The notes under the pieces are model-generated. The model was not told the origin of the DNA. It did no database searches and worked only from the letters and a program-made list of their open reading frames with translations. Source: JAQVQN01 sp964428885 (GTDB lineage Bacteria; Verrucomicrobiota; Kiritimatiellia; RFP12; UBA1067). Taken from it: DNA of 14,002 bases. The position numbers and the translations under genes were made by a program. Positions 5,575 to 12,920 of this stretch are shown piece by piece; within the stretch, counting starts at the first letter, position 1, and the number at the start of each line of letters is the position of its first letter. The stretch spans positions 1 to 14,002 of the forward strand of contig CAYRZP010000058.1 of the NCBI GenBank assembly GCA_964428885.1, read 5' to 3'.

Positions 5575-7668
5575 ATGGCATCCAATAAGTCAAAACCCCA
5601 AAAAGACAAGCCAGTTGTCAAGAAGATAGCCCCTAAAAAAGTCCAGGCTACTAAAAAAACTGCGAAAAAACCGGGGAAAGAGACCCCCTCGAAACCAGCG
5701 GCGGTTAAAGCAAAGGCAAAGGCTGCGCGTAAAAAGGAAGAGGTCAAGAAAGAGCCCTTAAAGCTGGAAACGGAGAATGGCGATGCCGTCGCGGAAGATA
5801 TTTCGTTTGACGCTGAAGAGCTGATCACCATAAGCGTTGCTGACGACATCGTGGTTCCTAGTGTGCTGGGCGAACATGATGAGATTGACGATCTGGCCGT
5901 AGATATTGCTGATGATGAACATTTTGACGATGTTGGCGAAGACGCCGAGGAATTCGATGTTATCGAGGGGGCTGAATTCGTCGGCCACGTTTATGACCAC
6001 GGTTTGGATATGGAGCCCGACCATATCGCGGCGAAAGTCAAGCGTGAGGAGCGCAGCGAGCGGATCAAGACCCTGATTAAGAAGGCTGAGTCGCAGGGCG
6101 GTTATCTGACTTACGACGACATCAACGAGATATTGCCGAGCGCCGTGATCAAAGACACGGACATCGAGTCTTATCTCGCCATCCTGCGCGGGATGGAGAT
6201 CGAGATCATCGACGCTTCCGAGGTTGAACGCTTCCGCAGCGAGCATGAACAGGACGAGCAGCGCGGCCGCGGCAGCCGCATGGATTTTTTTGACGATCCT
6301 ATACGGATGTACCTGCATCAGATGGGGCAGGTGCCGCTTTTGACGCGCGAACAAGAGGTCGAGATATGCAAACGCATTGAGGTGGCGGAAAGCAAGGAAC
6401 GTGAAATGTTCAACCAGTTCGCGTTCGCCCCCAGGTTATATCTCGAACTGATCGACCGGCTCGAGACCGGCGCGGAGCGTTTCGACCGGGTCGTGACCGA
6501 CAAGTTCGCGGACAGCCGGGACGTTTACATGGAGGGCGTCGGCAAGATCAAGAAGAACCTGCTCAACGTCCGCAACAAGATCATCAAGGCTTATGAGGCG
6601 GTCGCCGGTTGCTGCGGCAAGGACACGTCGAAAAATAAGCGTCTGGTCAAGTCTCTCGAAAAGGTGCGCGGCGATCTCATCACGGTTTTCTACAGCCTTA
6701 ATTTCAAACAGAAGATTCTGGAGACGCTCTGCACCGAGGCTGACGAGAAAATCTACCGGCCTTACAAGCAGATGCTGTGGGAGCAGGGCAAACTGAACAA
6801 GCAGCGCCAGACCAAGAAACGCGATCAGGCGCTGCAGGAGATCGCCAACAGGCTCGGCGCCATCGAGATGGAGTTCGGTATGGCGTCCGGCGAGTTCCTA
6901 AGCAAGTTTGAGGAACTGCGCGAGGTTCTCCGTTTCGGCCAGAAGGCCAGAACGGAAATGGTCGAGGCCAACCTGCGCCTCGTGATCAGTATCGTGAAAA
7001 AATATATGAACAGGGGCTTGTCTTTCCTTGATCTGATCCAGGAGGGCAACACAGGCCTTATGAAGGCCGTGGAGAAGTTTGAGTATAGGCGTGGCTATAA
7101 ATTCAGCACCTATGCCACATGGTGGATCCGCCAGGCCGCGACCCGTGCCATTGCCGATCAGGCCCGCACGATCCGGATTCCCGTCCACATGATCGAAACG
7201 ATCAACAAACTGTTGCGCGTGCAGAAGAAGCTTGTGCAGGAGTTGGGACGCGAGCCTACGCCGGAAGAAGCGGCGGAAGAGATGGACATCCCGGTTGAGC
7301 GTGTGCGCGCGGTCTACCGCATGGCGCAGCAGCCTATTTCGCTGCAAAGCCCGGTAGGTGACGGCGACGACGCTCATTTCGGCGATTTCATCGAGGACAA
7401 ATCTGCAGAGAACCCTTCGGAGATGACGGCTTACAGCATGCTGAAGGAGCGTCTGCAGGAGGTGCTTACAACCCTGACCGACCGTGAGCGACAAGTGTTG
7501 GACTACCGTTTCGGTCTTACCGACGGTTATTCACGCACGTTGGAGGAGGTCGGCAAGCAGTTCAATGTGACGCGTGAACGCATACGCCAGATCGAGGCCA
7601 AGGCGTTGCGGAAATTGCGTCATCCCACACGGCTGCGTAAGTTGGAGGGCTTTTTGGAGACGCGCTGA
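5575..7668 (+). CDS. rpoD: RNA polymerase primary sigma factor with long bipolar N-terminal extension
   Basis: RpoD directs core RNA polymerase to housekeeping promoters. From the ATG at 5575 the protein is 697 aa. Residues 1-60 hold 21 lysines with Ala/Pro/Thr, like a histone H1 tail. Residues 64-150 hold 32 Asp/Glu and no Lys or Arg. Then come region 1.1 (about 155-220), region 1.2 (DDPIRMYLHQMGQVPLL, about 240-273), a non-conserved region to about 455, region 2 (about 457-545, with FSTYATWWIRQAATRAIADQ), region 3 (about 545-620) and region 4 with its helix-turn-helix (TLEEVGKQFNVTRERIRQIE, near the C-terminus). An in-frame GTG at 5545 would add 10 residues. ATG is preferred because AGG at 5565-5567 is well spaced, but this is not decisive. 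It follows fabZ by about 180 bp and has its own likely promoter. Confidence 0.96.
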   Translation: MASNKSKPQKDKPVVKKIAPKKVQATKKTAKKPGKETPSKPAAVKAKAKAARKKEEVKKEPLKLETENGDAVAEDISFDAEELITISVADDIVVPSVLGEHDEIDDLAVDIADDEHFDDVGEDAEEFDVIEGAEFVGHVYDHGLDMEPDHIAAKVKREERSERIKTLIKKAESQGGYLTYDDINEILPSAVIKDTDIESYLAILRGMEIEIIDASEVERFRSEHEQDEQRGRGSRMDFFDDPIRMYLHQMGQVPLLTREQEVEICKRIEVAESKEREMFNQFAFAPRLYLELIDRLETGAERFDRVVTDKFADSRDVYMEGVGKIKKNLLNVRNKIIKAYEAVAGCCGKDTSKNKRLVKSLEKVRGDLITVFYSLNFKQKILETLCTEADEKIYRPYKQMLWEQGKLNKQRQTKKRDQALQEIANRLGAIEMEFGMASGEFLSKFEELREVLRFGQKARTEMVEANLRLVISIVKKYMNRGLSFLDLIQEGNTGLMKAVEKFEYRRGYKFSTYATWWIRQAATRAIADQARTIRIPVHMIETINKLLRVQKKLVQELGREPTPEEAAEEMDIPVERVRAVYRMAQQPISLQSPVGDGDDAHFGDFIEDKSAENPSEMTAYSMLKERLQEVLTTLTDRERQVLDYRFGLTDGYSRTLEEVGKQFNVTRERIRQIEAKALRKLRHPTRLRKLEGFLETR

Positions 7669-7676
7669 TGCGTATG

Positions 7677-7696
7677 GCTGCCTTTCCTTTGGCAGC
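7677..7696 (+). other. Small hairpin after rpoD
   Basis: GCTGCC (7677-7682) and GGCAGC (7691-7696) form a 6-bp stem around TTTCCTTT, starting 9 nt after the rpoD stop. No T-run follows, so it is not a convincing intrinsic terminator. rpoD transcription may continue into the RRM gene. Confidence 0.4.
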
Positions 7697-7787
7697 GGTG
7701 CGCGGGACCTGGCGCCGACGAGTTGTGTGTTCCGGGTTTCAGTATGTCCTCTCCGACCGAGCCGTGTGCAGAAACACCAAGTGAAGC

Positions 7788-7794
7788 AAGGAGG
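7788..7794 (+). promoter_or_regulatory. Full Shine-Dalgarno AAGGAGG setting a TTG start
   Basis: A complete AAGGAGG lies 6 nt before TTG at 7801 and in the same frame as the RRM protein. In-frame ATG codons at 7813 and 7828 are 18 nt or more away, and the longest possible frame (from a TTG at 7723) has no such site. It is the strongest ribosome site I found in the window. Confidence 0.8.
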
Positions 7795-7800
7795 TTTCGT

Positions 7801-8190
7801 TTGTCTCAATGTATGTTATCAGACCCGATGTTATTGATCGTCGGCGCAGGACTGGCCGGATTCGTGGCCGGATATGCGACCGCTAAATTGGGAGCCCGGA
7901 AATCGCGCAGACGCGCGCCCGGCGGCGACGGTGACTGTGTCGAGATCTATGTCGGCAATCTCAGTTACGATATGACCGAAGCGCATATGCGCAAAGAGTT
8001 TGAGTGTTACGGAGCTGTCAAATCAGCCCGCATCATATCCAACCGGTTCAACCATAAGTCCAAAGGGTTCGGCTTTGTGGAAATGCCCAATCGGCCAGAG
8101 GCGGAGGCTGCCATCAAGGCCTTGCACGACAAGGATATCCTGGGACGCAAGTTGCGTGTGAATGAGGCTAAGAACAAATCACGCGAATGA
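7801..8190 (+). CDS. Small RRM RNA-binding protein with N-terminal membrane anchor
   Basis: From the TTG at 7801 the product is 129 aa. Residues 10-28 (MLLIVGAGLAGFVAGYATA) are hydrophobic and long enough for one membrane helix. A basic stretch, R33 to R38, follows at once; by the positive-inside rule this places the rest in the cytoplasm. Residues about 46-125 form one RNA recognition motif: RNP2 is IYVGNL (49-54) and RNP1 is KGFGFVEM (88-95), with their aromatic residues intact, and the domain ends GRKLRVNEAK. Bacterial RRM proteins of this size (cyanobacterial Rbp-like) bind RNA post-transcriptionally and usually lack a membrane segment. The gene lies 132 bp after rpoD and ends at an intrinsic terminator. 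If translation began at 7813 or 7828 instead, the helix would be kept or slightly shortened. Confidence 0.88.
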   Translation: MSQCMLSDPMLLIVGAGLAGFVAGYATAKLGARKSRRRAPGGDGDCVEIYVGNLSYDMTEAHMRKEFECYGAVKSARIISNRFNHKSKGFGFVEMPNRPEAEAAIKALHDKDILGRKLRVNEAKNKSRE

Positions 8191-8197
8191 CTCGCGC

Positions 8198-8223
8198 GCG
8201 TCCCGGAAACGGGACGCTTTTTT
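8198..8223 (+). terminator. Intrinsic terminator after the RRM gene
   Basis: A perfect 8-bp stem, GCGTCCCG (8198-8205) / CGGGACGC (8210-8217), closes on a GAAA tetraloop and is followed directly by T6. It starts 8 bp after the RRM stop codon and ends only 23 bp before the histidine kinase ATG. Confidence 0.92.
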
Positions 8224-8246
8224 CGTTTTAATGAAGTGATGTCGTT

Positions 8247-9854
8247 ATGGCAGACATGCATCAGCTTCCTGCGGACAAGACCATGCGGATCGATATTGAT
8301 CCGGACACTGTCGAAAGCCGCGACATGGCAGTCGCGCGCGGTCAGAAGCGCGATTTGAGCCGTCGTCAGAGTTGGCGGACTAGCCGTGATCAACGCTGCA
8401 CGCCTTTCTTCAGGTTGCTTGAGAGCATCTATGACGCCGTTTTGATCACGACGACTTCGGGGCAGATTCTGGAATGCAATGAACGTGCCTCCGAGTTTTT
8501 CATGATGACGCCGAAGGCACTTTCGCAATTCAATGTGGTCGGCCTGATATCCGGGGCAACGGAGTCGCTGATAAGCGTCATCCAAAAAAACTTGATAGAC
8601 AACAAATACACGTTGGTGGAGGCGCGCTGCAAACGCTCCGACGGGACGTCTTTCCCATCTGAAATCGCGGTGAACAAGATCGAACTCGACCGGCATGGGC
8701 AGTTCTGCTTCTTTGTGCGTGACATAACTGTCCGCCAGCAGTCGCAACAGGCTTTGGAAGATGCTGTTGAGCGCCTGCAGGCGCATGATCGTGCCCGCAT
8801 GGAGTTTGTCTCCAATGTTTCGCATGAATTGCGGACACCGCTCACATCCATGATCTATGCGGTCAACAATATGTTGCGCGGGGTGGTGGGGCCGATGCCC
8901 GATAAGGCGGTTGATTACCTGGAGCGGCTGCAGGCCGACAGCCACCGCCTGCTGGCCACGGTCAATGACATCTTGGATTTGCGGCAGATCGAGAACAAGA
9001 CGCTGATATTGACCAAAACCGTCGTGCCTATCGGCCCTGTGATCAGGGAGGGGGCGGAAACACTGCTGATCCAGGCCCAGTCGAAACATATCGATTTATG
9101 TTTTGATCTGGGCAGCCGCGAATTGTTTTGCTGGTGCGATGTCCAGAAGATTGAGCGCGTTGTGCTTAACGTCGTCGGTAATGCGGTTAAATTTACCGGT
9201 GAGAACGGTGTCATTACGGTGACTCTCAGGCAAAATCCCGGCAACCCCAAACACGCGCTGATTACCGTCAGCGACACAGGCATGGGCATACCGCCGGAGG
9301 TTCTGCCCAAGATTTCGCAACGTTATTTCCGGGTGGGCGACCATGTCAGCGGGTCGGGCCTGGGATTGGCGATATCGCGCGAGATCGTCGAACTGCACGG
9401 CGGAAGCATGGATTTCGCCAGTCCGGTCCCGGGCACCGACCGCGGAACCTCTGTTTACGTGAGTCTGCCTTTGGCTCCCAAGCCTTTGGTTGTGGCGGTG
9501 ACGCAGGATGCTGACAATGCGGCGTTCCTGGAAAAGCATATAATGGATTTGGGATACGGGCTGTTATGCACCGCTTCGTCAAAAGCGGCATTGGAGCATT
9601 GTTTTAACAAGCCGGCGGCGGTCTTCGTGCTGGACCGGCGCATCGCCGACATGAATGTGCAAGATGTGATTCTGCGACTGCGTGAAAACCCCAAAACCAA
9701 AAGGATGCCTGTGATCGCCTTTGGATCGCAGGTGCGTGAGCGCGGCGAATCGGAGCTGTACCGCCGTTTCGGCATTTACTGCACCTCATTGCCATGGCGT
9801 GAGCAGGATCTGGCGTGTAACCTCGCCATGGCGGTATTAGGAAAGTTACGATGA
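8247..9854 (+). CDS. PAS-domain sensor histidine kinase with degenerate C-terminal receiver
   Basis: The 535-aa protein has no transmembrane helix or signal peptide, so it is a soluble sensor. A PAS domain covers about residues 50-165 (FFRLLESIYDAVLITTTSGQ to FFVRDITVRQQ). A HisKA domain follows with His193 in FVSNVSHELRTPLTSM. The ATPase domain has N308/N312 in NVVGNAVKFT, D343 in SDTGMGIPPE, and a G2 box SGSGLGLAI. Residues 412-535 resemble a receiver domain: Asp463 in VFVLDRRIADM sits where the phosphate acceptor belongs. The acidic pair at the first strand is reduced to TQDAD, and the invariant Lys of the K-P motif is Leu515 (TSLPW), so phospho-signalling through it is doubtful. No partner regulator is in the window. 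The start has no Shine-Dalgarno site and lies just after a terminator; it overlaps rlmI by ATGA. Confidence 0.93.
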   Translation: MADMHQLPADKTMRIDIDPDTVESRDMAVARGQKRDLSRRQSWRTSRDQRCTPFFRLLESIYDAVLITTTSGQILECNERASEFFMMTPKALSQFNVVGLISGATESLISVIQKNLIDNKYTLVEARCKRSDGTSFPSEIAVNKIELDRHGQFCFFVRDITVRQQSQQALEDAVERLQAHDRARMEFVSNVSHELRTPLTSMIYAVNNMLRGVVGPMPDKAVDYLERLQADSHRLLATVNDILDLRQIENKTLILTKTVVPIGPVIREGAETLLIQAQSKHIDLCFDLGSRELFCWCDVQKIERVVLNVVGNAVKFTGENGVITVTLRQNPGNPKHALITVSDTGMGIPPEVLPKISQRYFRVGDHVSGSGLGLAISREIVELHGGSMDFASPVPGTDRGTSVYVSLPLAPKPLVVAVTQDADNAAFLEKHIMDLGYGLLCTASSKAALEHCFNKPAAVFVLDRRIADMNVQDVILRLRENPKTKRMPVIAFGSQVRERGESELYRRFGIYCTSLPWREQDLACNLAMAVLGKLR

Positions 9855-11047
9855 AGATGAAAGAGGTTGTGCTCAATCCCGAACGCGAGTTCTCGGTCAC
9901 ACGCCGTCACCCTTGGATTTTCTCTGGGGCGGTCGCCGCCGTCAACGGCGATCCGGACCCCGGGGAGACGGTGCGTGTGGTTTCAGCCGCAGGCCAGGTC
10001 TTGGGCGCAGGGGCTTATTCGCCTGAATCGCAGATCCGTGTGCGGATGTGGACCTTCTCCGCCGACACGGATGTCGACCGTGACCTGGTGTCCGACCGCG
10101 TGGCCCGCGCGATCGGCGCCAGGGCTATGCTGTTCGCCGAGGCGCACTCAAACGCTTGCCGCCTGATCAACGCCGAGTCTGACGGCATGCCCGGCGTGAT
10201 CGTGGACAAGTACGACGAATGGATGGTCTGCCAGTTCTCGACCGCCGGCGCCGAATATTGGAAAAGCGTGATCGTGGAGGCACTGCAAACGTACATGCCG
10301 TGCCGCGGCATTTATGAGCGTTCTGAGGCTGACACACGCAAATGCGAGGGCCTGACGGATACGGCAGGGTTGCTGGCGGGTGAAATGCCGCCGGAGCGCA
10401 TCGAGATCTCCGAACATGGTTGCCGTTTTCTGGTGGATGTGCGGGGGGGGCAAAAGACCGGTTTTTATCTCGACCAGCGGGATAACCGCAGGGCCGTGGC
10501 ATTTTATGCCAACGGCTGCGAAACGCTTAACGCCTTCGCTTACACAGGCGGCTTCGGCGTGGCCGCGCTTAAAGCCGGCGCGCGCTCGGTCACGCACGTC
10601 GACATTTCCGAACCGGCTTTGGCGATGGCGCGCGAGAACACACTGCTCAATGTCTGTGATCTTGACAGCTCTGAATTCATCCTCGGCAATGTTTTTGAGG
10701 TTCTGCGCAAGTTCCGCGACCAGGGTCGGATTTTCGATATGGTCATTCTTGACCCGCCCAAATTCGCCGAATCAAAAGGCAGTCTGATGAAGGCCGCGCG
10801 AGGCTACAAGGACATTAACCTGCTGGGGCTAAAACTGTTGCGGCCGGGCGGAGTGCTGGCCACATTTTCCTGTTCCGGCCTCATGACGCCCGATCTGTTC
10901 CAGAAGGTGGTTTCTGACGCGGCGGTCGACGCCCGGCGCGATGTCCAGTTGATCGCGCGCATGCAGCAGGCCGCTGATCATCCGCAGGGCTTGTGTTTCC
11001 CTGAAGGCTTGTATCTCAAGGGACTGCTTTGCCGCGTTTGGCAGTGA
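9851..11047 (+). CDS. rlmI: RlmI-type class I rRNA (cytosine-5) methyltransferase with PUA domain
   Basis: RlmI (YccW/COG1092) uses S-adenosylmethionine to make m5C in 23S rRNA (position 1962 in E. coli). At 398 aa this protein matches the E. coli enzyme's length (about 396). Residues about 1-75 form the PUA domain (HPWIFSGAVAAV ... GQVLGAGAYSP). The middle domain has KTGFYLDQRDNR. The Rossmann part has the SAM motif NAFAYTGGFGVAALKAGA from Asn227, VDISEPAL for ribose binding, LDPPKFAES from about 300, and FSCSG with Cys341 as the likely catalytic cysteine. The ATG overlaps the kinase stop in ATGA, and AGGA at 9839-9842 is 8 nt upstream, so the two are translationally coupled. The exact target base is inferred from the family. 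The gene ends at an intrinsic terminator. Confidence 0.93.
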   Translation: MKMKEVVLNPEREFSVTRRHPWIFSGAVAAVNGDPDPGETVRVVSAAGQVLGAGAYSPESQIRVRMWTFSADTDVDRDLVSDRVARAIGARAMLFAEAHSNACRLINAESDGMPGVIVDKYDEWMVCQFSTAGAEYWKSVIVEALQTYMPCRGIYERSEADTRKCEGLTDTAGLLAGEMPPERIEISEHGCRFLVDVRGGQKTGFYLDQRDNRRAVAFYANGCETLNAFAYTGGFGVAALKAGARSVTHVDISEPALAMARENTLLNVCDLDSSEFILGNVFEVLRKFRDQGRIFDMVILDPPKFAESKGSLMKAARGYKDINLLGLKLLRPGGVLATFSCSGLMTPDLFQKVVSDAAVDARRDVQLIARMQQAADHPQGLCFPEGLYLKGLLCRVWQ

Positions 11048-11084
11048 CAGGCGCAATTTTCTTCACGCCACACGTTAACGCTGG

Positions 11085-11105
11085 ACAGGCGGCGCCTGTT
11101 TTTTT
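11085..11105 (+). terminator. Intrinsic terminator after rlmI
   Basis: ACAGGC (11085-11090) and GCCTGT (11094-11099) form a 6-bp stem around GGC, with an unbroken run of seven Ts (11099-11105, the first also in the stem). It lies 38 bp after the rlmI stop and closes the kinase-rlmI unit. Confidence 0.85.
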
Positions 11106-11127
11106 CCGGGTCTTACATTTTTCGGGG

Positions 11128-11156
11128 TTGACGGGCGGATAAAAACTATGTACAAA
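11128..11156 (+). promoter_or_regulatory. Probable promoter for the surface protein gene
   Basis: TTGACG (11128-11133), a 17-bp spacer, then TACAAA (11151-11156; 4 of 6), in an AT-rich patch between the rlmI terminator and the next ATG, 55 bp upstream of that ATG. Because the terminator cuts off upstream transcription, a promoter is needed here. Confidence 0.5.
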
Positions 11157-11211
11157 ATATTGATGTAAGAAGTTTATTGTCTGAATACGGTGCGAACAGG
11201 AGTTAGCGATA

Positions 11212-12909
11212 ATGAAAACTAAAGCGGGCATGATGGCGGTGACGGCCATGTTCGCCGGGACGGTCTTCGCCGCTCCGGCTTGGACGACCGGCATTCACGT
11301 GCCGGCCAATTGGACGATGAACCCGAGCAACCTGCTGGCTTATGCCACCAGGTCCGGCGGTGTCGCCGCGTTGGACGACCGCGCGATGACGGTCAACAAC
11401 ACGAACGGCAACATCGACAACAATGCGGTCGTAACCTGGACGCTGGCCGGCGCTTCGACGATCACTGAAATCAAGATCTATTCCTGCTACGGAGACGCCG
11501 GGCGCGACGGCATCGGCATCGCAAAGATCGAGGTCAAATACGACGGCTCGTCCGTCTGGACCGATCTCGGCGCACCGGCGGTGTCATACGGCATGAACAA
11601 CAGTTCGTCCGGCAAATACCTTTACGCGTTTTACTCCGACCACGGAGCGGATCTCGCCACGAACGTGATCGGCGTGCGGCTGACGTTCGGCATGCAGGAC
11701 AACAACAAAACCGGCTATGGCGAAATCGAGGTCATCGGATTTGATTCCTTGGGCTGGCCGCTGGAGGTGACGCCGATCGATGAGGAATTCGGAGCGATTA
11801 CGGTGACTCCGGCGGCGAGGGAGGGCGGCTATTACGACGCCGGAACAGTTGTCACAGTGTCCATTGCCGTCAGCAACGAGGTTGAGTTCCTCAGGTGGAA
11901 AGGCGATCCGCCGCCCGGCGCGGAGCAGTCCGCGACCGTGAACATTACGATGAACGGCTTAAAATCGCTCACGGCGTCTTTGTTCGCGCCATACCTCCTT
12001 TACAAGAACGGCAAGCTCACGGACGGAAAGATGGTCATGTCGGCGAGCGGGGAGACAAACGCGATCTCCGTGACGGGGGTGTCCGGTTTCGGCGACAACA
12101 GTTCGATTGACCTTACGAAGACGATCAAGGGCGGCGGCAAGATAATCAGCGTCGGCGGCTTCGGTTCGACCGTCATCAAGTCGATTGTGTTTCCGACGAC
12201 GCTTGAGACGATCGGCCATCGCGCTTTCGTGAACTGCACGTCATTGACCGATATCTCCCCGATGTTCCCGGAGAACTTGACGTCGCTCGGCGGCGGCGCC
12301 TTCGCCGATTGCGGCAAATTTACCGGCAACGTGCGGCTCGGCTTTGCCACGGACGGTTCCGGGAACCCGCTCCCGTTCACGTTCGCCATTCATGACACGA
12401 CGCGCGGACTGCAATTCCAAGCAGACGCCGTCGGGCCGAACGTGCTGCTCGGCCCGGGTGTGACTGCGATTCCCGACAATACGTTTTCTTCGTCCGGCAA
12501 CATCACCAACCTTTATCTCGGCGCGAACGTCTCGTCCATCGGGCTTCTGTGTTTCAACGGCATCGGTGCGTCGAAGGGCGCCAGCGTGACTTTCGCGGGT
12601 GATATGCCGGCAATCAAGTCGACGGCGTTCGGATCGTCGCCGACCGCGTATCGCATCCGATTCTTCACGTCTGTTGTCAAGCACCCGAACTGGAACGCGT
12701 TCGTCACCGACCCGACGAAGGTGACGCCGTGGTCTCAGCTTGACGCTGCGAAGCAGGCGAACTACTGGACGAACTTCCCGAAGGCGAACGGCTTCACGCG
12801 TCCCTACGGCATGACCACCGCCGGCGCGATTGTCGGCGGCTACGGGCTCCCGGCGAACGAGTGGGTGTTTACCGACAAGTCCGTGGGGATGCAGATGTTT
12901 GTGAAGTGA
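11212..12909 (+). CDS. Secreted surface protein: jelly-roll, InlB-like repeat and BspA-like leucine-rich repeats
   Basis: The 565-aa protein starts with a signal peptide (MKTKAGMMAVTAMFAGTVFA, cleavage near A20/A21). Residues about 22-180 look like a galactose-binding or discoidin-type beta-sandwich (ITEIKIYSCYGDAG, IAKIEVKYDGSSVWTDLG, TGYGEIEVIGFD). Residues about 184-262 match the bacterial repeat/InlB B-repeat pattern (GAITVTPAAREGGYYDAGTV ... FLRWKGDPPPGAE). Residues about 275-490 hold BspA/LRR_5-like steps such as IKSIVFPTTLETIGHRAFVN, LGGGAFADC and VTAIPDNTFSSSG. The last 70 residues carry no sorting signal I recognise (no PEP-CTERM, LPXTG or clear Por tail). The start is supported by AGGAG at 11198-11202. 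Such proteins usually bind glycans or host and community surfaces; the ligand cannot be read. The gene stands alone. Confidence 0.85.
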   Translation: MKTKAGMMAVTAMFAGTVFAAPAWTTGIHVPANWTMNPSNLLAYATRSGGVAALDDRAMTVNNTNGNIDNNAVVTWTLAGASTITEIKIYSCYGDAGRDGIGIAKIEVKYDGSSVWTDLGAPAVSYGMNNSSSGKYLYAFYSDHGADLATNVIGVRLTFGMQDNNKTGYGEIEVIGFDSLGWPLEVTPIDEEFGAITVTPAAREGGYYDAGTVVTVSIAVSNEVEFLRWKGDPPPGAEQSATVNITMNGLKSLTASLFAPYLLYKNGKLTDGKMVMSASGETNAISVTGVSGFGDNSSIDLTKTIKGGGKIISVGGFGSTVIKSIVFPTTLETIGHRAFVNCTSLTDISPMFPENLTSLGGGAFADCGKFTGNVRLGFATDGSGNPLPFTFAIHDTTRGLQFQADAVGPNVLLGPGVTAIPDNTFSSSGNITNLYLGANVSSIGLLCFNGIGASKGASVTFAGDMPAIKSTAFGSSPTAYRIRFFTSVVKHPNWNAFVTDPTKVTPWSQLDAAKQANYWTNFPKANGFTRPYGMTTAGAIVGGYGLPANEWVFTDKSVGMQMFVK

Positions 12910-12920
12910 AGGGGAAGGTT

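Noticed and set aside
7677..7696. Terminator for rpoD
   Set aside because: The stem is only 6 bp with an 8-nt loop and lacks a following T-run. Listed only as a hairpin.
8007..9089. Minus-strand frame of 360 codons across the RRM gene end and kinase
   Set aside because: It crosses a perfect terminator and two recognised plus-strand genes, and its translation shows no domain pattern.
11959..12684. Minus-strand frames inside the surface protein gene
   Set aside because: They are Arg-rich antisense shadows. The plus-strand gene has a signal peptide and recognisable repeats.
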